Shown piece by piece: positions 15,435 to 24,956 of a stretch of 64,000 nucleotides of DNA. This DNA is from Mycolicibacterium llatzerense (GTDB taxonomy: Bacteria; Actinomycetota; Actinomycetes; Mycobacteriales; Mycobacteriaceae), in assembly GCF_000878195.1 (NCBI RefSeq), contig NZ_JXST01000020.1, forward strand, positions 49,825-113,824, in the 5' to 3' direction. Below the pieces are notes generated by a model that did no database searches, had not been told where the DNA came from, and saw nothing but the letters and a program-made list of their open reading frames with translations. Position 1 is the first letter of the stretch, and the number at the start of each line of letters is the position of its first letter. The position numbers and the translations under genes were made by a program.

Positions 15435-16922
15435 ATGGCAATGCCGGTGTGGATGGCGTCGCCGCCAGAGGTGCATTCGGCCTTGCTCAGTAGCGGTCCA
15501 GGCCCAGGTCCGTTGCTCGCCGCCGCTGCCGCATGGTCTTTGCTTGGCGCGACCTACGAGGCGGTTGCCGAGGAACTTCGAGCAGTCCTCGCCGCAACGA
15601 ACGCCGGCTCGTGGCAGGGGCCGAGTGCGGAGATGTACGTGGCCGCACACGTCCCGTACTTGGCGTGGCTGACTCAGAGCGGCCTCGAAAGCAATGCCCG
15701 CGCGGTCCAACACGAGGCCATCGCCGGCGCATACAGCGCCGCGCTGGCCACGATGCCCACCCTTGTCGAATTGGCCGCCAACCATGCCACGCAGGCCGCG
15801 CTGGTGGCCACGAACTTCTTTGGTATCAACACAATTCCCATCGCGGTGACCGAGGCCGACTACGTCCGCATGTGGGTGCAAGCCGCCACCGCAATGGCGA
15901 CCTACGAGGCCGTGTCGGACGGTGCGATGACGTCCACGCCGCACTCCACACCCGCGCCGCAGATCGTGGAGCACGACGACCACGACCACGACCATGATCA
16001 CGATCACGATCACGGCCATGATCACGACCATGGCCACGGCGATCTGGACCCGACCCACTGGGAGTGGTGGCTGGACGTGGGCGCCGAGATGGGCGAGCAT
16101 CTCGAACTCCTCTGGAACAACTTGCTGACCGATCCGGCTGCGCTGCTGACCAACCTGCCGCTGGTGTTGGCGGACGTGACCTTCCACGCCTCCCAATTGG
16201 CTTCGGTACTCGGTCAGTTCGCGCCGGCCCTGATCCAGCCGGCATTGGGGCTGGCGATCGCCAACCTCGGCTGGGTGGCCGGGTTCGCGGGGCTTGCCGG
16301 AATCCAGGTGTCCCCGGAGGCCGTTGGTGCGGAGCCGCCTCCTGCCTCGCAGGAACCGTCCACGCCTGTCGCCACGTCGGCCCCCGCGCCCAGTCCGTCG
16401 TCGACGTCCGCCTCGGCCACCGCTCCGGCAAGTGCCCCCGCGTCGACGGCGGCCGGCAGCGTGTCGGCACCCGCACCTACCCCCTCATCACCGCCGCCCA
16501 TCGGCGACCCGGGTTTCCCGTACGCGGTCGGTGACGGTGCCGGCGTCGGCGCGACCACGTGGCTTCAGCGTCAGGCACGCGCTGACGCCGGCGCGTCGTC
16601 GCGAGTGTCCACGACCGCTCAGGCAGCCTCGAGCGCGGCGGCTGCGGCACGGCAAGCACGCCGCCGGCGCGGTCGGAACAAGCAAGAAGGCCGCGCAGTC
16701 GAATTCATGGACCTCGACGTCACGCCCGAATGGGACTCGGGCCCCGATCCCGACGACGCACAGGCCTCGAACCGCGGCGCGGGCCCGATGGGGTTCACCG
16801 GCGCCGTGTCCAGGTCGGGTGCGACGCCCGCGGGATTGACGGCGTTGGCCCCTGACCAATTCAGCGACGGCGCGCGTACGCCCATGCTTCCGGCCACCTG
16901 GAACCCCGACACCGAAAACTGA
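15435..16922 (+). CDS. PPE-family protein with a His/Asp-rich linker
   Basis: A 495-residue PPE protein. The N-terminal domain (about 1-165) has [11 protein letters not shown] with the Pro-Pro-Glu signature at 10-12 and the WxG turn in SWQGPSAE. Residues about 179-203 are an almost pure run of His and Asp, followed by a conserved helical block ([20 protein letters not shown] onward), a Pro/Ser/Ala stretch and a basic patch ([10 protein letters not shown]). PPE proteins are exported by type VII systems, normally as PE/PPE dimers, but no PE gene is adjacent. The start follows GGAGGGG; a GTG directly before the ATG is an alternative. Confidence 0.85.
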   Translation: MAMPVWMASPPEVHSALLSSGPGPGPLLAAAAAWSLLGATYEAVAEELRAVLAATNAGSWQGPSAEMYVAAHVPYLAWLTQSGLESNARAVQHEAIAGAYSAALATMPTLVELAANHATQAALVATNFFGINTIPIAVTEADYVRMWVQAATAMATYEAVSDGAMTSTPHSTPAPQIVEHDDHDHDHDHDHDHGHDHDHGHGDLDPTHWEWWLDVGAEMGEHLELLWNNLLTDPAALLTNLPLVLADVTFHASQLASVLGQFAPALIQPALGLAIANLGWVAGFAGLAGIQVSPEAVGAEPPPASQEPSTPVATSAPAPSPSSTSASATAPASAPASTAAGSVSAPAPTPSSPPPIGDPGFPYAVGDGAGVGATTWLQRQARADAGASSRVSTTAQAASSAAAAARQARRRRGRNKQEGRAVEFMDLDVTPEWDSGPDPDDAQASNRGAGPMGFTGAVSRSGATPAGLTALAPDQFSDGARTPMLPATWNPDTEN

Positions 16923-17008
16923 CGATCAGGCTGGCAGGCAGCCGCCGCGCAGCCGTTCCGTATGGCCTGTGTCCCAACGGATTTCGATGCTGCCGCTGCA
17001 GCGAATCG

Positions 17009-18406
17009 CTAGGCGGACTCGTCCTTCTCGGCCGTATCGGCCGCGGACAACGCGTTGAGCTGGTTCTGCAGTAGCTGCATCGAGGTCCGCGCGTAGATCA
17101 TCTGGCTGGTGATCGCCATCTGGGCGCGCCCGCGGCCCAGGAACGTGACGAACCAGGTGAACAGCGTCGTCACCCGGTTCTTGTAGCCGACCAGATAGAC
17201 CAGGTGCAGCACCAGCCACGACAGCCAGGCGAGCACGCCGGCGAATTCGAGCTTCTTCTTGGTCAACGGAATCGGTACCTGCGCGACGGCATCGAACCGC
17301 GACACGGTCGCCATGCTGCCCTTGTCCCAGTACTTGAAAGGCTCACGGTTGGCGGGGTCGTCCTGGCCTGCCAGGTGCTGCTTGATGATGCCGGCGGCGT
17401 AGGCGGCGCCCTGGATTGCGCCCTGCGCCATGCCTGGCACGCCCTGGACGGCCATCAGATCGCCGACGACGAACACGTTCGGGTGTCCCTTGACGGTGAG
17501 GTCGGGTTCGACCATGACGCGGCCCGCACGGTCGGTCTGGGTGCCGTCGGACTGCTCGGCGATGAGCTTGCCCAGTGGGCTCGCCTGCACACCGGCCGAC
17601 CAGACCTTGCAGGCGCAGTCGATACGGCGCTCGGTGCCGTCCTTGTCCTTGACGGTGATGCCCTTGTAGTCGACGTCACTGACCATCGCGTTGAGTTGAA
17701 TCTCGACGCCGAGCTTCTCCAGGCGTTTCTGCGCCTTGGCGCCGAGCTTGGCGCCCATCGGCGGCAGCACCGCAGGGGCGGCGTCCAGCAGGATCACCCG
17801 GCAGTCCTGTGGCTTGATGCTGCGGAACGCCCCGGCCAGGGTGCGTTCGGCCAGCTCGGCGATCTGCCCGGCCAGCTCGACGCCGGTAGGTCCGGCGCCG
17901 ACGACGACGAAGGTGAGCCGGCGTTCACGCTCTGCCGGGTCGGTGACCACTTCGGCGGCCTCGAACGCACCCAGGATGCGGCCGCGCAGCTCGAGGGCGT
18001 CGTCGATGGTCTTCATGCCCGGTGCGAACGTCGCGAAATGGTCGTTGCCGAAGTAGGACTGCTGGGCGCCGGCGGCGACGATCAGGCTGTCGAACGGGGT
18101 GACGGTCTCCTGCGACATGAGCTTGGAGGTGACGGTCTGCGCCTGCAGGTCGATGTGTTCGACCTCGCCGAGGCGGACGGTGACGTTCTGCTGCTTGCGC
18201 AGCACCAATCGTGTCGTCGGCGCGATTTCGCCTTCGGACAGGATGCCGGTGGCGACTTGGTAAAGCAGCGGCTGGAAGAGGTGGGTGGTTGTGCGCGAGA
18301 TCAAGGTGATGTCGACGTCGGCGCGCTTGAGGGCCTTGGCGGCCTGTAGGCCACCGAATCCCGATCCGATGACGACGACGCGGTGACGCTGGGACGCGAG
18401 GGTCAT
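17009..18406 (-). CDS. ndh: Type II NADH dehydrogenase
   Basis: A 465-residue membrane-associated flavoenzyme that passes electrons from NADH to menaquinone without pumping protons. The FAD-binding GxGxxG (VVVIGSGFGGLQAAKAL) is at the N-terminus, the NADH-binding GxGxxG (VVVGAGPTGVELAGQI) near residue 165, and NVFVVGDLMAVQGVPGMAQG is the second FAD motif. The C-terminal region has the amphipathic and hydrophobic helices used for membrane anchoring. The ATG at 18406 follows GAAGGAG. The frame is open upstream but without homology. Confidence 0.95.
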   Translation of the reverse strand: MTLASQRHRVVVIGSGFGGLQAAKALKRADVDITLISRTTTHLFQPLLYQVATGILSEGEIAPTTRLVLRKQQNVTVRLGEVEHIDLQAQTVTSKLMSQETVTPFDSLIVAAGAQQSYFGNDHFATFAPGMKTIDDALELRGRILGAFEAAEVVTDPAERERRLTFVVVGAGPTGVELAGQIAELAERTLAGAFRSIKPQDCRVILLDAAPAVLPPMGAKLGAKAQKRLEKLGVEIQLNAMVSDVDYKGITVKDKDGTERRIDCACKVWSAGVQASPLGKLIAEQSDGTQTDRAGRVMVEPDLTVKGHPNVFVVGDLMAVQGVPGMAQGAIQGAAYAAGIIKQHLAGQDDPANREPFKYWDKGSMATVSRFDAVAQVPIPLTKKKLEFAGVLAWLSWLVLHLVYLVGYKNRVTTLFTWFVTFLGRGRAQMAITSQMIYARTSMQLLQNQLNALSAADTAEKDESA

Positions 18407-18498
18407 GTTGCTCCTTCGGGGCACAACCGTGAGGACCGAACGACAGGGCAAACATACTGGCAATCTCTCCGCCGCGGGTGACAACTGACGTCCAGACG

Positions 18499-18945
18499 TC
18501 AGCGCCCTGCTGCTGGTAGCTCGATTCCCATCTGCTGCAAGGCTTTTCGCATGGAGCTGTCGCCGCGTTCCAGGTAGCCGCTCAGTTGATCGAGTGCCGC
18601 GTCCGCGGTGCCCGGCGTCATCATCATGCAAACGCGGGCGAACGAGCGGAAGTTGTCGATGCTGTCCTGCAACGATGAATTGACGCCCTGGTCGGGGGTC
18701 GGCAGGTTCTTGCCGAGATCGTCCAAAGTCCGTTGCAGCTTCGTGCAGTCCCGCGACATGGCGACGAAGTCGTGCGCGGTCATCGCTTCGCCGACGGTGC
18801 CGAGCGTGCCACCCAGGCTGGACACCGCATTGGTGATGGGGCGCTGCCAGGTGAGCTCGGCCGGCGCGCCGGCCTGCCCCGACACGGTCTGCGTGCAGGC
18901 ACTGAGCAGCGCACCTGCCACTGCCAGTGCCGCGACTCGACGCAT
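18499..18945 (-). CDS. Mycobacterial lipoprotein, function unknown
   Basis: A 148-residue lipoprotein. The signal peptide ends with the lipobox LLSAC at residues 14-18. The mature part is helical, with two further cysteines (RDCTKL and RVCMMM) that may pair. I do not recognise a named family. The start is divergent from the cyclohexadienyl-dehydratase-like gene with a 45-base gap, so their promoters must overlap. Confidence 0.75.
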   Translation of the reverse strand: MRRVAALAVAGALLSACTQTVSGQAGAPAELTWQRPITNAVSSLGGTLGTVGEAMTAHDFVAMSRDCTKLQRTLDDLGKNLPTPDQGVNSSLQDSIDNFRSFARVCMMMTPGTADAALDQLSGYLERGDSSMRKALQQMGIELPAAGR

Positions 18946-18990
18946 AGAGCCAGCGTAGGCGACCTCGTGGTCGCGTGAGAGCCTGGCTGA

Positions 18991-19764
18991 ATGAGGCGCA
19001 CAGTGATCCGCGGCGCGTTGGCACTGGTCATCGCGGCAGCCGCGGCGTGCGGATCGCCTGACTGGGAGTCGCGTCAGACGCTGAAGGTGTGCAGCACCGG
19101 TGACTACCGCCCGTTCACCTACCGCGACGCCGACGGCCAGTGGAGCGGCATGGACATCGATCTGGTCCGGGATTTCGCCCGGAGTACCGGCGCCGATCTG
19201 GATTTGGTGCCGACCACCTGGCCGACGCTCATGGCCGACCTGGGCCAGAAATGCGACCTGGCGGTCGGTGGCATCACCGTCACCGCCGAGCGGGCTGCCA
19301 GGGCGCTGTTCTCGGACCCGTATCTGCGCGACGGCAAGGCCGCCGTCGTGCGGTGCACCGATGCCGCGAATTACCGTTCCCTGGCCGATATCGACCGCGG
19401 GGGAGTTCGAGTGGTCGTCAATCCCGGTGGCACCAACGAACAATTCGACCGGGCCAACCTGCACCACGCGACCATCGTCGGCTACCCCGACAACAACACC
19501 ATTTTCGATCAGGTCATCGACGGCAAGGCCGACGTCATGATCACCGACGGCAGCGAAATCCGTTGGCAGGTCACGCAACATCCGCAACTGTGCGGGGTGT
19601 CGACCGACCGGCCATTCACGGACGCACAGAAGGCCTACCTGATGCCCAAGGATGCGACGGCGCTGCAGCGGCGAATCAACCAGTGGCTCAGCGCCATTCA
19701 AGGCAATGGCAGCTACGCAACCGTCAGCCGCACGTGGCTGGGCGCGGATATCGGGCCGAAGTGA
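18991..19764 (+). CDS. Lipoprotein of the cyclohexadienyl dehydratase/SBP family
   Basis: A 257-residue exported lipoprotein (lipobox AAAAAC, Cys20) with a family-3 solute-binding fold. It matches PheC-type cyclohexadienyl dehydratase more closely than amino-acid-binding proteins: CSTGDYRPFTYRD, VGGITVTAER, VVVNPGGTNEQF and MITDGSEIRWQ all follow the Pseudomonas enzyme as I remember it. A glutamate (E189) stands at the expected place of its general acid. PheC converts prephenate and arogenate to phenylpyruvate and phenylalanine. If active, it would act outside the membrane. Ordinary ligand binding remains the alternative. It ends four bases before the convergent kinase gene. Confidence 0.78.
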   Translation: MRRTVIRGALALVIAAAAACGSPDWESRQTLKVCSTGDYRPFTYRDADGQWSGMDIDLVRDFARSTGADLDLVPTTWPTLMADLGQKCDLAVGGITVTAERAARALFSDPYLRDGKAAVVRCTDAANYRSLADIDRGGVRVVVNPGGTNEQFDRANLHHATIVGYPDNNTIFDQVIDGKADVMITDGSEIRWQVTQHPQLCGVSTDRPFTDAQKAYLMPKDATALQRRINQWLSAIQGNGSYATVSRTWLGADIGPK

Positions 19765-19768
19765 AGGT

Positions 19769-21547
19769 CTAACGCAGCGCGCCGTTGATGACGGGCTTGT
19801 CGACGACGCCCATCTCCACACCCCATTTGGTGGCGATCTGCCGGTACTCGCCGGTCTGCATCAGATGTTTCAGCGCCGCTTGCAGTGCGGAGGCGAGAGA
19901 CGAGCCCTTGGGCACGGGCCACCCGTAGGGCTGCGCGTCGACGATCCCGCCGGCCGCCTCGAGCTTGCCTCCGCTGAGTTTGATCGCGTAGCCGGTGACG
20001 GGCGAGTCGGCGGCCATCGCGTCGACGGTACCGGCCAGCAGGGCCGCGGTGACGCCGTCCTGGCCGGCGATGGGGACGATCTCGATCGGCGCGACCCCCG
20101 CCGCTACACACGCTGCGCTGCGGGCCGGCAGATGGTCGGTCTCCTCGACGGAGCCCAGGTGCACACCCACCCGAAGTCCACACGCCGCACTGGGGTCCAC
20201 GCTCGATCCGGCCCGCCGCGCCCACAGCACACCGGCTTTGAAGTACGTCACGAAATCGGCTGACTTCTCCCGTTGTTTCGTGTCGGTCGTCGACGACGCC
20301 CCGACCGAGATGACGCCGTCGCGGACCGAGGCCACGATCTTGGAGATGCCGATCTCCCGGAACTCCGGCTCCAGCCCCAGCACGCGACTCACCGCGGTTA
20401 TCAGGTCGACGTCGAATCCGGTGAATTTGCCGTCCGGGCCTTTGAATTCGTTTGGCGCATAAGGAATGTTGACCCCGACCACCAGCCGTCCGGAATCCTT
20501 GAGATCGGCAGGCACCTTGGCGGCGATCGACGGGACCGAGCCCGACGGTCCGACCTCGTACTGCCGGGACCAGTAGAGCCAGGCTGTTCCGGCGCCGGCG
20601 GCCAACACGATCACCGCTCCGACGGCGATGACGACCCGCCGGGTACGGCGCTTCGGTTCGGTGGTCTGCACCGCATGGCGTCCCGATCCCGTTCGCGGGC
20701 CCGTCCGGCCCGTTCGGCCCGAGACACGGCCTTGGGCGCTCAGCGCGGCGCGGGCGTCCGCGGCGAGTTCACCGGCGTGCTGATAGCGCTTGCCGGGCTT
20801 CTTGGCCATTCCTTCGGCGATCACGTCGTCGAACGCGGCGAGGCGGCGATCGACGTCGGACGGCTTCGGCGCGGGAGCGCTGATGTGCCCGGCGATCTGG
20901 TGCTCGAGGCTGTCCGCCGGATACGGCCGCTTGCCGGTCAGGCATTCGTACAGCACGCAGGTCAGCGCGTAGATGTCCGAGCGCGGGTCCGCCTGGCCGC
21001 CCTCGAACCGCTCGGGCGCCATGTAGGCCAGCGTGCCGAGAGTGCTTCCGGCCGTGGTCAATCCGTGTTCGCCGGCGGTGCGGGCGAGGCCGAAGTCGAT
21101 CAGGTAGGCGAAGTCATGGTCGGTCACCAGGATGTTGGACGGCTTGATGTCGCGGTGGATCAGCCCCGTCGCGTGCGCCGCGTCCAGGGCCGCGGCGATC
21201 TGCTCGATGACCCCGACGGAGAACTCGGGGCTCGGACGGTGTTCGGTGTCGGCCAGGATCTCGGCCAGGGTGCGGCCTTCGATGAGCCGCATGTCCAGGT
21301 AGAGCTGATTGTCGATCTCGCCGAAACCGTGAATGGGGACGACGTGCGGCTCGTTCAGGCCGGCAGCGGCCTGGGACTCGCGCTTGAACCGTTCCTGGAA
21401 CACGGGGTCCTTGGCGAGGTGTGGCGGCAGCACCTTGAGTGCCACGGTGCGCTGGGTGTTGGTGTCGTAGGCGACGTACACCTCGCCCATGCCGCCGCGG
21501 CCTATCAGTTCGCGCAGCTCGTACTGCCCGAATCGTGTCGGCTCCAC
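19769..21547 (-). CDS. Ser/Thr protein kinase with an extracellular solute-binding-protein sensor
   Basis: A 592-residue receptor kinase. Residues 8-265 are a complete PknB-type kinase: Gly loop GRGGMGEV 16-23, Lys38, HRD loop with D133, DFG D151 and APE 177-179. A linker leads to one membrane helix at about 305-326, and residues about 350-590 form a family-3 periplasmic-binding-protein domain (GFDVDLITAVSRVLG, then GVISVGASSTTDTKQRE). Topology therefore puts the ligand domain outside. Mycobacterial kinases more often use PASTA, beta-propeller or other sensors. Ligand and targets are unknown. The GTG start follows AAGGAG. Confidence 0.9.
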   Translation of the reverse strand: MEPTRFGQYELRELIGRGGMGEVYVAYDTNTQRTVALKVLPPHLAKDPVFQERFKRESQAAAGLNEPHVVPIHGFGEIDNQLYLDMRLIEGRTLAEILADTEHRPSPEFSVGVIEQIAAALDAAHATGLIHRDIKPSNILVTDHDFAYLIDFGLARTAGEHGLTTAGSTLGTLAYMAPERFEGGQADPRSDIYALTCVLYECLTGKRPYPADSLEHQIAGHISAPAPKPSDVDRRLAAFDDVIAEGMAKKPGKRYQHAGELAADARAALSAQGRVSGRTGRTGPRTGSGRHAVQTTEPKRRTRRVVIAVGAVIVLAAGAGTAWLYWSRQYEVGPSGSVPSIAAKVPADLKDSGRLVVGVNIPYAPNEFKGPDGKFTGFDVDLITAVSRVLGLEPEFREIGISKIVASVRDGVISVGASSTTDTKQREKSADFVTYFKAGVLWARRAGSSVDPSAACGLRVGVHLGSVEETDHLPARSAACVAAGVAPIEIVPIAGQDGVTAALLAGTVDAMAADSPVTGYAIKLSGGKLEAAGGIVDAQPYGWPVPKGSSLASALQAALKHLMQTGEYRQIATKWGVEMGVVDKPVINGALR

Positions 21548-21674
21548 GCAGCACTCCTTGGCCGTGTCAGTGTCGTGTGAAAGCTACAACACGTGGTCAG
21601 CGGTGTCTGAGCGAATGACACTCACGCGGTCCCTGCCGGAAAGTTCGAAGCAGTCAGGCCGAACGGCAAATCGT

Positions 21675-22172
21675 TCAGACGGCGCGCAGATATCGCTGGG
21701 TGATCACCCGCTGTGCCACTCGTGCGGCAGGCGAGCCGAGGCGGCTCCACCAGGTGGCGGGCCGTGAGAACGCGCTGATCTCGGCATATACACAGTCCGT
21801 CGCCGGGTCGTGGCGCACGCAGAACAGCTCCTCGCCGGACTCCGGATGGCCGGGCAATGTCCCGTACGCGAACCCGCGACGGTCTGGTTCGTCGACGACG
21901 TACACCACACGGCAGGGGACCCGCATCGGCCCGAGCCGGCCCAGCACGTCGGTCCCGGGAGCTGCGGTCACCGTCGTCGCCTCTACCCGCATGCCCACGC
22001 CCCGCTGCATGCCCCAGCGCAGCACCGCGTCGGCCGCCGCGTCGAATCGTGCTCGGCCCGTGCCGATCTGGGCCGCCGCACGCACGTGGTGGTAGCCGTC
22101 GGGCAGCTTTCCGGCCGTCGCACCGACGTCGGGGTAGGTGAACGCCAGCCCGGCCAGGTCGCTCAGTCGCAT
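21675..22172 (-). CDS. DUF1990-family protein
   Basis: A 165-residue soluble protein with the pattern of DUF1990: FTYPDVGATAG near the start, WGMQRGVGMRVEA in the middle, then GFAYGTLPGHPESGEELF and SRPATWWSRLG near the end. The fold is probably a START/SRPBCC-like cavity that binds a hydrophobic ligand, but no function is established. The ATG at 22172 is preceded by AAGGTGG. It is divergent from the thioesterase gene with a 33-base gap. Confidence 0.85.
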   Translation of the reverse strand: MRLSDLAGLAFTYPDVGATAGKLPDGYHHVRAAAQIGTGRARFDAAADAVLRWGMQRGVGMRVEATTVTAAPGTDVLGRLGPMRVPCRVVYVVDEPDRRGFAYGTLPGHPESGEELFCVRHDPATDCVYAEISAFSRPATWWSRLGSPAARVAQRVITQRYLRAV

Positions 22173-22205
22173 GGGGCCACCTTGCCACCGTGGTAAGAGA
22201 AGCAG

Positions 22206-22817
22206 GTGGATAAGCATGCCGGTGGTGGGTTCAACCCGCCCAAACCCACCACCCAGGGCGGCCCGGACTACGGCCGGTTCGTCGAATCGGTCCGCATGGT
22301 CAGCGACCATGCGCGTGGCGCCGACGCACCCGACGACGTCATCGCCCAGGCGGCGAACCTCATCGAGCAGGCCAACGCGCTGCTGGCGCCCTACCGCGCC
22401 GACGAATGGCACTCACCGTCCGGCCGTCGCCTCGACCTGCCCAATCGCGGCAACATCCTGAACGTGCCGTCGAACCTCAAGGTCACCGACGACGGCCGGA
22501 TCGCCGGTCCCGTGCGGTTCCGGCGCTTCCACCTGGGCCGCAACGGGGCCGCGCACGGCGGGGCCATCGGGCTGCTGTTCGACTCGGTGCTGGGGCACGC
22601 CGCCTACCGGCTCACGGACAGCCCGTTCCAGCGCACCGCCTACCTGCACATCAACTACCGGCAGATCGTTCCGGTCGAGCGGGACCTGCAGGCGACGGCG
22701 ACCCTGGAACGTGTCGAAGGCCGCAAGATCTTCATCACCGGCGCGCTGCTGGACGGCGACACCGTCCTCGCCGACGCCGAGGCCCTCTTCGTAAGGCTCA
22801 AGCCGGGTCAGCCCTGA
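22206..22817 (+). CDS. PaaI-type hotdog thioesterase
   Basis: A 203-residue protein. The C-terminal two thirds form a hotdog domain with HLGRNGAAHGGAIGLLFDS, which carries the acidic residue of the catalytic helix, and AYLHINYRQIVPVERDL. The N-terminal 60 residues are helical. Such enzymes hydrolyse acyl-CoA thioesters; the chain specificity cannot be read. The start is a GTG. It lies 78 bases upstream of thrS on the same strand. Confidence 0.82.
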   Translation: MDKHAGGGFNPPKPTTQGGPDYGRFVESVRMVSDHARGADAPDDVIAQAANLIEQANALLAPYRADEWHSPSGRRLDLPNRGNILNVPSNLKVTDDGRIAGPVRFRRFHLGRNGAAHGGAIGLLFDSVLGHAAYRLTDSPFQRTAYLHINYRQIVPVERDLQATATLERVEGRKIFITGALLDGDTVLADAEALFVRLKPGQP

Positions 22818-22895
22818 GGTGGCGCTGGGCCGCGAAGCGATGACCGGTGCCGATAGCATGGTCGCGATCGTCACCTAACCCGTAGGAGTGTCTCG

Positions 22896-24956
22896 ATGAC
22901 CGCCGTCGCCAGCCCCGCACCAGCAGCCCCGATCCGGGTCGCTGCCGGGACTACCGCCGGCGCCGCGGTCCGCGAGGCCGGGCTCCCGCAGCGCGGCGAG
23001 GTCGACGCCATCGTGGTGGTCAAGGACGCCGACGGCCGCCTGCGCGACCTGTCCTGGACCCCGGACGTCGACGTCGAGGTCATCCCGGTGGCCGCCAACA
23101 CCGAGGATGGCCGCAGCGTCATCCGGCACTCGTGCGCCCACGTGCTGGCCCAGGCCGTCCAGGACCTGTTCCCGGACGCCAAGCTCGGCATCGGCCCGCC
23201 GATCACCGACGGCTTCTACTACGACTTCGATGTCGCCGAGCCGTTCACGCCGGAGGATCTGGCCAAGCTAGAGAAGCGCATGCAGAAGATCGTCAAGGAC
23301 GGTCAGCTGTTCGACCGGCGGGTGTACGAGTCCAAGGACCAGGCCCGCGAAGAGCTGGCCAAGGAGCCCTACAAGCTCGAACTGGTCGACGACAAGTCCG
23401 GCGACGCCGACATCATGGAGGTCGGCGGCGACGAGCTGACGGCCTACGACAACCTCAATCCGCGTACCCGCGAACGGGTTTGGGGCGACCTGTGCCGCGG
23501 CCCGCACATCCCGACCACGAAGCACATTCCGGCGTTCAAGCTCACCCGCAGCAGCGCCGCCTATTGGCGCGGTGACCAGAAGAACGCCAGCCTGCAGCGC
23601 GTCTACGGCACCGCCTGGGAGTCGCAGGAGGCGCTCGACAAGCACCTCGAACTGATCGAGGAAGCGCTGCGCCGCGACCACCGCAAGCTGGGCGTGGAGC
23701 TGGACCTGTTCAGCTTCCCCGACGAGCTGGGCTCGGGTCTGCCGGTGTTCCATCCCAAGGGCGGCATCATCCGGCGTGAGCTGGAGGACTACTCGCGGCG
23801 CAAGCACCAAGAGGCCGGCTACGAGTTCGTCAACACCCCGCACATCACCAAGGAACAGCTGTACATCACCTCCGGGCACCTGGAGTGGTACGCCGACGGC
23901 ATGTACCCGCCGATGCACATCGACGCGGAGTTCAACGAGGACGGCACGCTGCGCAAGCCGGGGCAGAACTACTACCTCAAGCCCATGAACTGCCCCATGC
24001 ACCACCTGATCTTCCGGTCGCGGGGGCGGTCGTACCGTGAGCTGCCGCTGCGGCTGTTCGAGTTCGGCAGCGTGTACCGCTACGAGAAGTCGGGCGTCGT
24101 CCACGGCCTGACCCGCGTGCGCGGTATGACGCAGGACGACGCGCACATCTATGTCACCCGCGAGCAGATGCGCGACGAGCTGACCACGCTGTTGCAGTTC
24201 GTGCTGGATCTCCTCCGCGACTACGGCCTCGACGACTACTACCTGGAGCTGTCCACCAAGGACCCGGACAAGTACGTCGGCTCCGACGAGCTCTGGGATG
24301 AGGCCACCGAGACCCTGCGTGAGGTCGCCGAGGCCTCCGGCCTGGACCTGGTGCCGGACCCGGGCGGCGCCGCGTTCTACGGCCCGAAGATCTCCGTCCA
24401 GGTCAAGGACGCGCTGGGCCGAAGCTGGCAGATGTCGACCATCCAGCTGGACTTCAACATGCCCGACCGGTTCGAGCTGGAGTACACCGCGGCCGACGGC
24501 AGCCGCCAGCGCCCGGTGCTGATCCACCGCGCCCTGTTCGGCTCCATCGAGCGGTTCTTCGGGGTGCTCACCGAGCACTATGCCGGCGCGTTCCCGGCCT
24601 GGCTGGCCCCCGTGCAGGTCGTCGGTATCCCGGTTGCCGACGCGCACCTGGACTACCTGTATGACGTTGCGGCGCAACTGAAGTCGCGCGGTGTGCGGGT
24701 CGAGATCGACGGCAGCGACGACCGGATGGCCAAGAAGATCGTCAACCACACCAACCAGAAGGTGCCGTTCATGTTGCTGGCGGGCGACAAGGACATCGAA
24801 TCCGGTGCGGTGTCGTTCCGCTTCGGTGACCGCACCCAGGTCAACGGCGTCCCGGTGGCCGAGGCCATCGAGATCCTCACGGGGTGGATCGGCCGCCGCG
24901 AAAACGCCATCCCGACAGCCGAATTGGTGAACGAAGCGCGGGGCGCGCAGGCGTGA
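22896..24956 (+). CDS. thrS: Threonyl-tRNA synthetase
   Basis: A 686-residue class II aminoacyl-tRNA synthetase of normal length. Domains in order are the N-terminal TGS-like region, the editing domain with the zinc-site motif [10 protein letters not shown], the catalytic core with the motif 2 region ([15 protein letters not shown]) and motif 3 ([12 protein letters not shown]), and the C-terminal anticodon domain. Zinc ligands include the Cys in [15 protein letters not shown] precedes the ATG. The stop overlaps the GTG of the HIT gene (GTGA), so the whole phosphatidylinositol operon follows it directly. No T-box leader was seen upstream. Confidence 0.97.
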   Translation: MTAVASPAPAAPIRVAAGTTAGAAVREAGLPQRGEVDAIVVVKDADGRLRDLSWTPDVDVEVIPVAANTEDGRSVIRHSCAHVLAQAVQDLFPDAKLGIGPPITDGFYYDFDVAEPFTPEDLAKLEKRMQKIVKDGQLFDRRVYESKDQAREELAKEPYKLELVDDKSGDADIMEVGGDELTAYDNLNPRTRERVWGDLCRGPHIPTTKHIPAFKLTRSSAAYWRGDQKNASLQRVYGTAWESQEALDKHLELIEEALRRDHRKLGVELDLFSFPDELGSGLPVFHPKGGIIRRELEDYSRRKHQEAGYEFVNTPHITKEQLYITSGHLEWYADGMYPPMHIDAEFNEDGTLRKPGQNYYLKPMNCPMHHLIFRSRGRSYRELPLRLFEFGSVYRYEKSGVVHGLTRVRGMTQDDAHIYVTREQMRDELTTLLQFVLDLLRDYGLDDYYLELSTKDPDKYVGSDELWDEATETLREVAEASGLDLVPDPGGAAFYGPKISVQVKDALGRSWQMSTIQLDFNMPDRFELEYTAADGSRQRPVLIHRALFGSIERFFGVLTEHYAGAFPAWLAPVQVVGIPVADAHLDYLYDVAAQLKSRGVRVEIDGSDDRMAKKIVNHTNQKVPFMLLAGDKDIESGAVSFRFGDRTQVNGVPVAEAIEILTGWIGRRENAIPTAELVNEARGAQA

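Noticed and set aside
15959..16038. The His/Asp-coding repeat as a DNA element (CACGACCA-type tandem)
   Set aside because: It is a codon-level repeat within the PPE frame, with irregular period; it is better explained as a protein feature than as a separate DNA repeat or CRISPR-like array.
16926..17008. Minus-strand frame between ppe and ndh ending in GHTERLRGGCLPA
   Set aside because: It overlaps the end of ndh in another frame, has no start signal, and looks like chance coding.
22818..22895. Possible T-box leader before thrS
   Set aside because: The gap is only 78 bases and lacks the T-box sequence and specifier stem; a TAGCAT -10 and AGGAG explain it.
23268..24749. Minus-strand open frame of 493 codons opposite thrS
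   Set aside because: High GC makes the strand opposite a real gene open by chance; its composition is Val/Leu/Arg/His-rich and no family features are seen.
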